Assembly: GCA_036971475.1 (NCBI GenBank)
Contig: JBAIZL010000005.1
Location: forward strand, 175,452,886-175,516,885
DNA length: 64,000 bases
Direction of reading: 5' to 3'
Origin: Prosapia bicincta
Lineage: Eukaryota; Arthropoda; Insecta; Hemiptera; Cercopidae
The notes below the pieces were generated by a model. It had not been told where the DNA came from and ran no database searches. It worked only from the letters and a program-made list of their open reading frames with translations. Below are positions 23,067 through 30,419 of this stretch, one piece after another. Every line of letters starts with the position of its first letter. The stretch's first letter is position 1. The position numbers were made by a program, and so were the translations under genes.

Positions 23067-25618
23067 TCACGCTTATTGTGATCACGGTTAATGTTATCGT
23101 TTCATTGAAAAACAAACACGGACGTATATTAATACATTGTAATTAGGCCGCTTATTGTAATCATCTGTCCGTTTATTATTATCATTTAATTTGAAATTCA
23201 AAATCATATGCGTCAACGTATACTAGCATAGACCAAGTAAAAATGTCTACAAAGTAGTGTAAACAACACGTGCAACACACAATGACGCCCAATTCATAGA
23301 ATGTTTATTTTTTTATGACAGAAATACTTTATAACGGTTTCAGCACTTAGCACAGTTCTCAGAATGTCTCCCTTACTCTTTGTTTACGTAAACACCCTAG
23401 CCTCGCTTGATTTGACTTTAGTTGTTTGTTAACATTAGTTGATGTTACTACTGAACCATTTACAGTACAGTCCTACTGTATTTTTTAACAGTGAATTTTT
23501 ATGAACGTTTATTACAGTATTTCAGTGTGATTTTACATAACTTAATTTTTAAAGATCTTTTTCATTTGTTTTGTAGAGTTTAGTGTCACTTGAAGTTTCA
23601 AAGGACAGTATAGCAAGATGTCCGAATCTCAAAAGAAACGACGCGATTTAAGTCTTAAACAAAAACTTGATATTCTAGATAGGTACAGTAAATTACCAAA
23701 AATGAGTCAAAGAAACGCTGCTTCCCAACTTGGCGTTTCTCAACCTCTCTTATGTAAAATATTGAACAACAAAGAAAAAATCTTTATCAAAGTCTTTATC
23801 AAAGTGTAATGCAAATGTTGACAACAAAAGACATCGTTCTGGGAAGGATCCGCGAGTGGAATCAGCTTTGAAATTGTGGTTTAAAAATGTTCGCGAAAAA
23901 GATACTCGAGTTGACGGCCCACTAATGCGTCTAAAAGCTGAGGATCTTGCCAAAAAATAGGAAAACAGGATTTTAAAGCCACAGATGGATGGTTCAATCG
24001 ATGGAAGAAAAGGGAAAATATTGTTTACAAGAAAACGTGTGGTGAAAAAAGAAATGCTGATTTTGTTGAAGCTGAGGACTGGTTACAATACGAATGGCCA
24101 AAGATTTTGGCCGAGTATTCTCCTAGCTACATATACAATGCAGATGAAACAGGACTTTATTATCGTACTTTACCCGAACATACTTACTTATTTAAAAATG
24201 AAATTGCTAATGGCTGTAAAATATGTAAACAAAGAATAACTGTTTTGTGTTGTGTTAACATGGTTGGTCATAAAGAAAAACTATTAATTATCGGTAAATC
24301 TAAAAATCTACGTTGTTTTCAAGGTATCAAAAAGCTACCGGTTGAATATCATTCAAACTCCAATACTTGGATGACATCAAAAATTTTTAATGAATGGCTG
24401 ACTAATTGGGATACCAGCCTCAAACGCAACATTGTCCTTCTACTAGACAACTGTACTGCACGTAATGACATAAGCACTACGCTAAAACACATCAAAATGA
24501 TTTACCTTCCGGCCAATACTACATCAATTATTCAGCCATGTAACCAAGGCATAATTAAAAATTTCAAAAGTTTTTATCGGCGAGAGATGCGTGCTAGAAT
24601 TATAGAAAATATGGATGAATTTCAAACCTTTACCTCAAATGAATTGGCTAAAAAAACTTCTTTTCTCGATGCTATTCATCTGATAGCAAAATCTTGGAAT
24701 GAAGTTTCTGAAAAAACTGTGAAAAATTGCTTTAGAAAAGGTGGTTTTTTTGTTGAAGAAAATCAAGAGCAAGCTACATCTGAGGAAGACTCTGAAGAGA
24801 ACTTGAAGTCTTTCGATTTGTCCTTAAAAGAATATACTGAGTGGATGAAAGTTGACGATAGTATTGAAACAGCAGCGGAAATGACTGAAGACGATATTTG
24901 TGAGGTAGTTGCTTCAACATCAAAAGTTACTGAAAAAGAAGAAGGCACCGATGATGACGACAATGATAAATGTGTACCGCAAAGATCTAAGCAGGAAGTT
25001 CACCAAGCTCTTGAGATTCTAAGGCAGTTTGTTCAACAAAAAGCAGAAAATTTCAACAAACATTATGAATATGAACAATTTATAAACAATATTTTACAAG
25101 AAGACTACAGTCACATATAGAGGAATTCTTCGAGAAAAAGTAAATGTAAATTTGAAGTGTAAATAAGATTGAAGTGTTTTATAATGAAGTTTTATGTGTT
25201 AAAATGTTTTGATCAAGTGTTTTACGTAGTTCTATATACTGTATTTTTTTCAATTATGCTAGATTCAGTGTTTAAAAAAATCTACAGTGGAATAAAATAA
25301 ACTGACAAGAAATATGCCCACTAATTTTAACAAGTAGAAAACTAAATTACAGAAATTCTACTACTGTACATAAAACTGTCCGGAATAGTATCAAAATTTG
25401 GAAAGTACAGTTTAATTATAGTGTTACAGAATTAGAATTACTTGATGTAATGATAGGCTTACATATCGTTCAGAACAAACAGTTCTGGCAATAATACAGT
25501 GAGTTCAATGCAGTACGGCTGTAGACTACATCGTGATTAAGCGTTTGGTTATTGTTATCGTTCGGTTATTGTTATCAAATATGCTTCTGACAAATATGAT
25601 CACAATAAGCGGCGCTGA

Positions 25619-25659
<41 letters not shown>

Positions 25660-25865
25660 CTTTATATATAATATTTTTTGACTGTTTAATATAAATGCAA
25701 AAAAGTGACATAGTGTTCTTTACAAAAACAATATTTTTTACTATTTTAATAATTAAAAAAAAATAAGTAGTAAAGATTTGTAATATATTTTATAAAATAT
25801 TCCCATTTGTTCACTTCAAACTTGAGTCTTTATTTATATATTTTGTGAATTTTTAACAAGAGCTC

Positions 25866-25908
<43 letters not shown>

Positions 25909-26839
25909 GGAAGAACGATAGATAGATAATAACCCTGATATAACTTTGATGCAGACTGAATTTTTCTTAAATTTTTGTTTCAGATAAATATGAGAACATA
26001 AAATTTAACCCATTGCGGAATATATTTTCTGTGATCTAGCAGCACGAGTTAATTCATCTGTCAACTGATCATGCAACTAAATTGTGTTGCACTAGAAAAA
26101 CAATTGCTTAGTCATGAGAAATGTGTTGCAAGTGCTTATCTGAAACATGGAGATAATAACACATTAACAAGGGTCAAGCAGACTACACATTCAGCAAAAA
26201 AAATGATTTAGTTTCTTCAAGCATTGGTGAGAAACCCTTGTATGTATGGGCGAGATAGCTTATTCAATGGGAAGCAGTGGGTTAATTAGTGTGGTACAAA
26301 ACATATTACATATTTTAATGTCTATATTTTGTCAGTTCACAACTTTTTATTGTGAAAGCCTTTGATGGCAGGACTTCTATTTTATTGTTCTGATTCATTC
26401 CTTATACTATGTTGAAACATAATAAATGCTCCTGTGATTTGAGCTGGTTTATTTGTACAACAGTCAAATGTTCTGACCATGAAAATATTGCCTGATAAAT
26501 ATTATTATACTTACTTTTTTATATCACTGTAATTAAATTTAAAAAAAAAAACTTGTCTTGTGAACTACCAGTCCTGTATCAGTATATATAAAGTATTATT
26601 TCACTGTTTTAATGTTCAACATTAATTAATACATGAATTAATCATCAATAGAGTTATATTTACTTTTCAATATTTTACAACCTAACAATACAGTATTCTA
26701 TAATTAATACTAACATATTCACCTGTGCAATTCCTGAACCCATGAGACCTCCACCAACAACAGTGACATTTTTAAATGCTGCAGCAACAATTTGTGATGT
26801 AGATAGTCCACGTGAAATAATCAAATATGGTAATACCAT
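7481..26839 (-). CDS. HADH: 3-hydroxyacyl-CoA dehydrogenase, mitochondrial type (seven exons)
   Basis: HADH oxidises L-3-hydroxyacyl-CoA to 3-ketoacyl-CoA with NAD+, the third step of mitochondrial fatty-acid beta-oxidation. The seven minus-strand exons are 26839-26723, 21899-21783, 16388-16230, 12591-12454, 8726-8564, 8028-7912 and 7608-7481. All introns obey GT-AG, and phases are 0,0,0,0,1,1. The sum is 939 nt, or 312 residues plus stop, close to the about 314 residues usual for animal HADH. Seen in order: a short N-terminus that could be a transit peptide ([13 protein letters not shown]), the Rossmann motif [13 protein letters not shown], the domain joint ASNTSSL, the active-site block [15 protein letters not shown] holding the catalytic His-Glu pair, [11 protein letters not shown], and the C-terminal GEGFYKY. 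No frameshift or stop interrupts it. Introns are crowded with transposons, all outside splice sites. Confidence 0.95.
7912..8028 (-). CDS. HADH: HADH exon 6
   Basis: 117 nt, phase 1 at both ends, bounded by an ATTTCAATAG acceptor and a GAAG|GTAAAT donor. It encodes [20 protein letters not shown], the dimerisation-domain stretch conserved in hydroxyacyl-CoA dehydrogenases. Confidence 0.95.
8564..8726 (-). CDS. HADH: HADH exon 5
   Basis: 163 nt, starting in phase 0 after a TTTGGGTAG acceptor and ending phase 1 at AGAG|GTAAAT. It encodes [20 protein letters not shown], the signature at the start of the C-terminal domain. Confidence 0.95.
8727..9306. other. HADH intron 4, 3' part: non-coding, with a long hairpin
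   Basis: No coding signal. At 9076-9132 there is a hairpin of about 22 bp with a short loop (GAACATTTT...GCTCCGTG paired with CACGGAGC...AAAATGTTC). Up to the TTAA at 9303-9306 nothing else was recognised. Confidence 0.5.
9307..10394 (+). mobile_element. piggyBac-type element, internally deleted
   Basis: The ends are perfect 14-bp inverted repeats (CCCTTTGGACGCCA) flanked by TTAA at 9303-9306 and 10395-10398, the diagnostic target duplication of piggyBac elements. Near the left end two palindromic GGTCCGAT..ATCGGACC boxes stand about 26 bp apart, possible transposase sites. At 1088 bp it is far shorter than an autonomous element (about 2.4 kb). It sits in intron 4 of HADH. Confidence 0.92.
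9625..9960 (+). pseudogene. piggyBac transposase fragment
   Basis: A piece of the DDE catalytic region. First frame: [20 protein letters not shown] and HVFVDNFFY, where the DNFF aspartate is one of the catalytic residues. After a frameshift near 9770 the homology goes on in another frame: [20 protein letters not shown] and [11 protein letters not shown]. The N-terminal part, the other catalytic aspartates and the C-terminal Cys-rich domain are absent. Confidence 0.85.
10399..12453. other. HADH intron 4, 5' part: no feature recognised
   Basis: AT-rich sequence without a convincing coding frame or repeat boundary. The 62-codon frame at 11730-11918 has no recognisable domain. Confidence 0.5.
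12454..12591 (-). CDS. HADH: HADH exon 4 (active-site exon)
   Basis: 138 nt, phase 0, between a TTTAAAG acceptor and a TTAGAG|GTAAGA donor. It encodes [20 protein letters not shown] and [15 protein letters not shown]. The HFFNP histidine and the following glutamate form the catalytic pair. Confidence 0.96.
12592..13578. other. HADH intron 3 segment, no feature recognised
   Basis: AT-rich. A short stretch near 13040-13130 reads as an acidic peptide ([15 protein letters not shown]) that might be a transposase relic, but it is too short to assign. Confidence 0.35.
13579..13920. mobile_element. Tigger/pogo-type MITE
   Basis: Shares its ends and interior with the MITE at 17482-18204: GTAGAGTCTCGAAATTCCGAG on the left and GAATCATTGAGACTCTAC on the right, inverted. 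About 342 bp, no ORF. TIRs of the CAGTAGAGTCTC type are typical of non-autonomous pogo/Tigger elements. Confidence 0.75.
13921..14640. other. HADH intron 3 segment, no feature recognised
   Basis: AT-rich. The minus-strand frame at 13939-14223 has a composition expected of AT-rich noise and no domain. Confidence 0.4.
14649..14950. repeat. Tandem pair of a dispersed repeat (about 150 bp each)
   Basis: Two imperfect copies (14649-14790 and 14802-14950) share ATGTATCTTATRGACGCC, TAAACC(A/G)CTGAACAGAAG and a GAT/CCATTHAC...GGCTTxxGCCT block. A distantly similar stretch (CTGTGTATGTGTG..., GAGCTGAAATTTTATAGAC) lies at 33005-33190. Wording of this kind is common in insect Helitron or RTE tails, but the class is not settled here. 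Confidence 0.45.
14951..16229. other. HADH intron 3 segment, unassigned
   Basis: Two minus-strand frames (15170-15382 and 15650-16051, 133 codons) are open but show no domain known to me. They may be remnants of an unrecognised repeat. Confidence 0.35.
16230..16388 (-). CDS. HADH: HADH exon 3
   Basis: 159 nt, phase 0 at both ends, between a TTTTTAG acceptor and a CCA|GTAAGT donor. It encodes [20 protein letters not shown], the LVIEA block of the NAD-binding domain. Confidence 0.95.
16389..17481. other. HADH intron 2, 3' part: no feature recognised
   Basis: AT-rich non-coding sequence up to the TA at 17480. The 94-codon minus-strand frame at 17253-17537 crosses the MITE boundary and is not believed. 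Confidence 0.5.
17790..17835 (-). ncRNA. Hammerhead-like ribozyme motif (left arm)
   Basis: Exact mirror of the motif at 17932-17977, read on the minus strand, because the two lie in a perfect palindrome. The same pairings apply. Confidence 0.6.
17932..17977 (+). ncRNA. Hammerhead-like ribozyme motif (right arm)
   Basis: Best-formed motif in the window. Stem I ACCCT (17933-17937) pairs with AGGGT (17973-17977). The core CTGATGA (17938-17944) fits CUGANGA exactly. One extra T is followed by stem II GATGAC-ATG-GTCATC and GAAA (17961-17964). ATGTACAT (17964-17971) is fully self-complementary and would form stem III between two molecules. A at 17972 is the predicted cleavage-site base. The unpaired T before stem II departs from the textbook hammerhead. 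Confidence 0.62.
18213..19548 (+). mobile_element. mariner element
   Basis: 1336 bp with TIRs CGAGGATGGTCCACAAAGTA and, inverted, CGAGTGTGGTCCACAAAGTA, flanked by TA (18211-18212, 19549-19550). Size, TIRs and TA target fit mariner. It lies directly beside the MITE at 17482-18204, in intron 2 of HADH. Confidence 0.95.
18375..19419 (+). pseudogene. mariner transposase, one frameshift
   Basis: The transposase cuts and pastes the element through a DD34D catalytic triad. The N-terminal helix-turn-helix DNA-binding half (18375-18700) is followed by the first catalytic aspartate in IVTGDETW (about 18860). A frameshift near 19031 moves the frame. The rest is at 19031-19419: [13 protein letters not shown] with the second aspartate and [13 protein letters not shown] with the third. 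A run of nine Cs (about 19224-19232) adds one proline before YSPDL, so the last two aspartates are 35 rather than 34 residues apart. The frameshift makes this copy inactive. Confidence 0.93.
19590..20998 (+). pseudogene. hAT-type transposase relic (ZBED5/SCAND3-like group)
   Basis: Read with several stops and frameshifts, this follows the order of a hAT-derived transposase. First GKPHLIGE (about 19620), then [20 protein letters not shown] (about 19762), a broken CTDGA-like segment (about 20010), and VAPEC.STHC (about 20080). Next are [20 protein letters not shown] (20418-) and [10 protein letters not shown] (20659-). The C-terminal dimerisation region is [13 protein letters not shown] with [10 protein letters not shown] (20840-20949). 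Frames between these blocks are closed, so it is dead. Proteins of this group have been domesticated in vertebrates, but nothing here suggests that. Confidence 0.82.
20999..21782. other. HADH intron 2, 5' part, with the probable hAT right end
   Basis: Non-coding. Near 21240-21290 the stretch CGCAGTTGTTAGAACGTTGG resembles the terminus of hAT elements of the CAGTGGTTCTCAACC type, so the relic may end there. The rest is unassigned. Confidence 0.4.
21783..21899 (-). CDS. HADH: HADH exon 2
   Basis: 117 nt, phase 0, between a TTTTTAG acceptor and an AAG|GTAAGT donor. It encodes [20 protein letters not shown], the second beta strand of the Rossmann fold, whose LIDV aspartate binds the NAD ribose. 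Confidence 0.95.
22277..23023. repeat. 747-bp palindrome made of two head-to-head PLE 3' ends
   Basis: Arms of 373 bp centred on base 22650, with a single mismatch noticed by eye. Each arm equals the PLE 3' region seen at 3880-4380 and 5190-5560. TA tracts bound both outer ends (22190-22243 and 23024-23063). Each arm holds a hammerhead-like motif: minus strand 22399-22435 and plus strand 22865-22901. The plus-strand copy has stem I TTGA/TCAA, core CTGAAGA, extra A, stem II GATCA-TGT-TGATC, GAAA, self-complementary ATAT, then T. No protein is encoded. It lies in intron 1 of HADH. Confidence 0.88.
22865..22901 (+). ncRNA. Hammerhead-like ribozyme motif in PLE terminus
   Basis: Stem I 22865-22868 with 22898-22901 (TTGA/TCAA). 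Core CTGAAGA (22869-22875) matches CUGANGA. Extra A at 22876. Stem II 22877-22881 with 22885-22889. GAAA 22890-22893. ATAT 22893-22896 could pair between molecules, and T 22897 is the site base. The mirror copy is at 22399-22435 on the minus strand. Confidence 0.58.
23064..25621 (+). mobile_element. Tigger/pogo element inserted in a TA tract
   Basis: 2558 bp. Ends CAGTCACGCTTATTGTGATC and, inverted, CAGTCAGCGCCGCTTATTGT share a TIR with a 5-bp indel. TA target bases on both sides belong to a TA array that continues at 23022-23063 and 25622-25656, so the array was the target. It carries one transposase gene with lesions and lies in intron 1 of HADH. Confidence 0.93.
23618..25120 (+). pseudogene. 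Tigger/pogo transposase (CENP-B/jerky type), damaged
   Basis: The N-terminal pipsqueak-like helix-turn-helix ([34 protein letters not shown]) starts at the ATG at 23618. The second DNA-binding half follows in another frame after about 23785 ([20 protein letters not shown]), and a further shift at about 23950 leads to [14 protein letters not shown]. The DDE_1 catalytic domain is then open from 24107 to 25120, with YNADETG (first aspartate) and IVLLLDNC (second). The third position reads [11 protein letters not shown], where the family normally has Asp (QPxDQG), so a catalytic residue is replaced by Asn. The tail is acidic (EEDSEEN, DDDDNDK). Two frameshifts plus D-to-N make this copy inactive. 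Confidence 0.92.
25622..26722. other. HADH intron 1, 5' part: TA and GA microsatellites only
   Basis: (TA)n at 25622-25656 and a (GA)n array at 25870-25905. The rest is AT-rich and without a recognised element. Confidence 0.55.
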
Positions 26840-26847
26840 AATGATAT
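26723..26847 (-). CDS. HADH: HADH first coding exon
   Basis: The ATG at 26839-26837 opens [20 protein letters not shown], then [18 protein letters not shown], with a CAG|GTGAAT donor. A strong acceptor (TTTTTGTTTTTTAG at 26848-26861) lies 8 nt before this ATG, so a non-coding first exon probably lies upstream, beyond 26862. A longer frame from 26866 (MGFCFLDII) would begin inside that acceptor and is less likely. The basic, serine-bearing N-terminus fits a mitochondrial presequence. Confidence 0.88.
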
Positions 26848-26861
26848 CTAAAAAACAAAAA

Positions 26862-28628
26862 CCCATGTTAGAAGATAGTGTAAATTAAAGTAATTTTCCT
26901 TATATAAATATATTTGGGTGCACTTTCTGCCTTTCCTAGTTAGACGAAGATGTCTTGCATCAATTAACGTATGTTAAAACATATATGCAAATAAATCTAA
27001 TCAATAAAACTAGACACCTTGCTGCTATACTGTAATATAACAATGTAATAAAATGGGCAATAACAAGGGCAATTTTGTTCTTGTTTTATTAATGCTTGGT
27101 CACAAGAGTGGTGGGGATTCCCTCACTTGTTTTTTGTAACTATAACTCGGTGATTAGTTTTAATATATTTATTCATCAATATAATTTGGAAAACAACCAC
27201 TACTTCTCTGCGTACTTCTATACTGAACAAGTGCAAATGCATCTCCTGAGAAATAATATCAGTAAGTAGTGTTTTTTGCCTAATTAAATTGATAAATCAG
27301 TATTTATTCAAATACCTTAAAATGTACACACACTTAAATGAACAAAAATATTTTAAGTACAAGAATTGTTTTTAATTTTATAAACAATTGTTTTTCATTT
27401 ATCTGTTTCAAATTTTTAAAATATTTTTATTCATTTATTATATTACAAGAAAACATATACATCAAATTTAACATATATATAATTCTCTCTATTTTTTTTT
27501 ATTTCATAATGGTCTTTGGTTCTTAATAAAGTTAAAACATTTGTATCAGTAGCAATAACTATTCAACATAAAAAATAGATGGCATAGATAACTTACAATT
27601 GATAACTTTTAATTGAGTTTACTTTTTTGGGCTTGCAGTAGCAACAGTGAACCTTACTGCATCTTGACATGAGAGGAATGACAAATATTTAATCCAATTG
27701 CATTGTTTGCACTATTTTATACAACATTACTATATTAAAATATACCTATAAAGTATCCAGTTAAGATAGACTTGATTGTAGTTTTGGTACCGTAGTGGTT
27801 TTATACAAAATTACTAAATTCAATGTCTACTTCCGCAGACCTTTTGCCACGTGATGTCACCTAATCTATCCTAACTGGATATATTTCCTATGTATATTTA
27901 AATATAAGTATATAAAATTGACCTTCTGTGGTAATAAACAAAAAATTATCAATATAGTTTCAGGACTTGTTTAAGAGTGATTTTATATACATTCAGGTCC
28001 CTAAAGAAAGTAATTACCAGTTTGTTTTGTATTGTTTCAAATTATAACAAGTACCAAACCTTTATCCAGGGCTTACTCTTGAGACAACTAACAACTGTCT
28101 ACTATGAATTGATTTTTAGTTTTATCAAGCCAATGACTGTATATTCTATCAAAATGATATGCAAAGCTATAATTTGCTACCCAAAGAATCTTAAAAAGGA
28201 TATAACCTGCCTGAAAGCGGTTTTACTATAAGTTTAAAATTGCACCTTACTACAGTTAGCGTTTATATAGATTTAGCTTTTCTAAATAATTCCAAATTTA
28301 TTACCTGGTGTAGTATTTTGTGGATTAAATTAGATTTTGCATTAGATGATATTAACACAGTTAGTCAACGAACTCACGCAGACCTCGGCCAATGTTTACT
28401 TGTTTACGCACTGTCGTCACACGGCAGGATGACGAAGTTGTTTACTCTGTGCTCAGATAAATAGATTTCTAAACACAATGATAAAAAAATAGAGAGTTTG
28501 GCAGGAACTTTTTTTGTTTTTTCAAAATATGTTGGAACAAGATAAGCAATTAGACATATATAGCAGGTATACATTTAAATCAAACAATGAAGATATTGAC
28601 AATGGAGATATTTGGTACATGACCTAAT
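26862..28628. other. Intergenic region upstream of HADH
   Basis: No convincing gene. It probably contains the HADH promoter and 5' UTR exon, not located. A MITE lies at about 27747-27890. A slightly more GC-rich stretch at 28360-28450 (ACGCAGACCTCGGCCAATG) includes a CCAAT box and could be regulatory. Confidence 0.35.
27747..27890. mobile_element. Short MITE
   Basis: Inverted ends: AAGTATCCAGTTAAGATAGA (27751-27770) against the complement of TCTATCCTAACTGGATATAT. The same ends bound 32211-32456, and related single ends occur near 30628 and 32705. No ORF. The superfamily is not identified. Confidence 0.6.
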
Positions 28629-28639
28629 TTACAAGACAT

Positions 28640-28926
28640 TTAGGAAGGGCGTAAGCTGAGACGCAGGCGGCGCAGCACACGCCAGCCACGTTTTACGGTG
28701 CAGCACACTCAACGCACGTTTGTTTTTACTGTCGCATGCTGAGACTAGCACACGGCACACGCATGCCATTTTTGCCTTGAAAATGGAAGATATCCATACC
28801 AACTCATTTGATTTCGATATGGAAATTGAGGAATTGGTTCTGTGGCAGAGAGAATATATGAAAAAACGAAACACACACATGGCTATGTTGGCCCACAAAG
28901 AGTCTTTATACGTTGTTTTGCTATAA
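28640..28926 (+). other. Possible PIF/Harbinger 5' fragment
   Basis: A GC-rich stretch (GACGCAGGCGGCGCAGCACA) is followed by a short frame from 28782 (MEDIHTNSFDFDMEIEELVL, then RREYM-like residues). GC-rich ends and acidic N-termini occur in Harbinger elements, but no catalytic motif is present. It stops where PLE sequence begins at about 28930. Confidence 0.25.
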
Positions 28927-28929
28927 CCT

Positions 28930-29130
28930 TCATGATTCACATCATATAACACATGTAACTACCTGTGGCAGTTACATTTAACTTCCTATAAATTGAGTAT
29001 TCAATGTTATTTGCATTTCTGGTTATTGTTAGGTCTAGACAGATAATTTTATTGTTTATTTCTTCCTCCATAGTGAATTTTATGTTAGGGTGTATGTGGT
29101 TGATTTCATTTAGAATGATATTATTATAAA
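28930..29130 (-). pseudogene. PLE reverse transcriptase fragment, inverted
   Basis: Minus strand reads HIHPNIKFTMEEEINNKIIC, then LDLTITRNANNIEYSIYRK. This is the C-terminal part of a PLE RT, where FLDL.I.R precedes the YRK/KPT segment. It points away from the nuclease part at 29131-29771, although both belong to one type of protein. That is the arrangement left by a 5' inversion. Confidence 0.8.
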
Positions 29131-29771
29131 CCCACACAAACCATTAATACAATACCAAACCACTCCAACTATCACTCACAACATAAAATGACTTAGAACT
29201 CACTCTTATACAGAATGCTAAAACTGCCTCTAAATAATGAAGAAAAAACCAAAGAAAACAAATAATATATCAAATAGCCCAAAAAATGGATAAAATAAAA
29301 AAAACTATAGATAAATTAGAATTAAAAATATTAAATAAATTAAAACAACCTAAAATCGAACCACAAGCAACAAAAAAAAGGGTCACATTCACATATACAG
29401 GGTATAACATAAAAGGAGTAACCAAAACACTAAAAAATAATAATATTAACATAGCTTACAAAAACACAGAAAACATAATCAATAAAATAAACCAACCAGA
29501 AAAAATATGCCCCACACTTAATAACAGAATATTCAAAATCGAATGCCCAGACTGTAATAAAATATACATAGGCCAAACAAAAAAGAAATTAAAAGACAGA
29601 TATCAAGAACACCTCAATGCATACATCAAACCTGAAATTTATAAGTCAAACTTAGCTACACATGCCATCAAAAACAAACACACAGTCCCCACATTAAAAA
29701 ACGTACACTTAATAAAAAAAAGTACAAAAAGGCCTCAAAATGACAATCTCGGAACAACTACAAATTTATAA
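29131..29771 (+). pseudogene. PLE linker and GIY-YIG nuclease
   Basis: The frame is fully open from 29286. Just before it, RMLKLPLNNEEKTKENK is readable with a frameshift and matches the post-RT region of PLEs. The GIY-YIG core is FKIECPDCNKIYIGQTKKKL followed by DRYQEHLNAY, with LATHAIKNKH downstream. The nuclease nicks target DNA for target-primed reverse transcription. Asn/Lys/Ile-rich codon use links it with the copy at 3240-3830. RT is absent on this strand. Confidence 0.85.
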
Positions 29772-29971
29772 AAATAATATCATTAACGAACAAATACAAA
29801 TAAAATAAAAAAAACGATAAATTATTCAATCTAATAGACAAAACTAACCCGAAAACAAACTTAAAAGACTCGCACAGTGCAGTGAATCCGAAAATAGAAC
29901 ATAACGGTACACCACACCTGGTGACAACGGGAATTCCATGCAGCTCGCAGCTACTACAACCTCAGCTCAGT

Positions 29972-30018
29972 ATGCCCGATGATGGAGACTAAACCAGTCT
30001 TTGAAAGTTAACTCGCAT
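29972..30018 (+). ncRNA. Hammerhead-like ribozyme motif 3' of the PLE
   Basis: Stem I ATGC (29972-29975) pairs with GCAT (30015-30018). The core CCGATGA differs from CUGANGA only at position 4. Extra T at 29983. Stem II GGAGACT/AGTCTTT pairs with two G-U pairs around loop AAACC. GAAA is at 30003-30006. AGTTAACT (30006-30013) is fully self-complementary, and C 30014 is the site base. It sits about 200 bp after the PLE ORF, where such motifs are expected. Confidence 0.58.
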
Positions 30019-30365
30019 TAATACTAAGTAATATTCTTGTTTAAGTACATATAGTGAAAGTGATAAATAAATATATATATAAAATATGTACGGTATGTGT
30101 ATGTGAACAAAAATGTATTTAGTTTATATATAGGAATTTTTTGTGTGAAATTTATATTTAAGAAATATTTGTGTGTCATTACATTTCGTTCATTGGAAAC
30201 TGAAACATAAACCCAATAAATCTTCAATGAGTGCAGAGGCGTATTAACTGATCTGTGATTGGGTTATCAAAAACCGTGTTTCTGTTTAAGTTTAGAGTTT
30301 AGAAGAGTTTACAGGTTAATTGAAGTATAATAGTAACAACAGTGTGTATTTTTCATGTTGAGTTT

Positions 30366-30413
30366 ATGGATTCTAAAGACCTAAATGAAATTTCCTCTTC
30401 TAAAACTTTTAAG
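30366..30413 (+). CDS. Candidate first coding exon of an unknown gene
   Basis: ATG at 30366 opens 16 codons (MDSKDLNEISSSKTFK) ending at AAG|GTAATT, a good donor in phase 0. The exon at 36079, with a good acceptor, starts in phase 0 and continues in a similar style (charged, Lys/Ser-rich). Splicing of the two is an inference. An inverted CCAAT box (GATTGGGTT, about 30258) lies about 100 bp upstream. The protein is not recognised. Confidence 0.4.
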
Positions 30414-30419
30414 GTAATT

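Noticed and set aside
26840..26866. Upstream HADH start at 26866 (MGFCFLDII)
   Set aside because: It would require translating through a strong polypyrimidine acceptor. The ATG at 26839 after that acceptor gives a more typical N-terminus.
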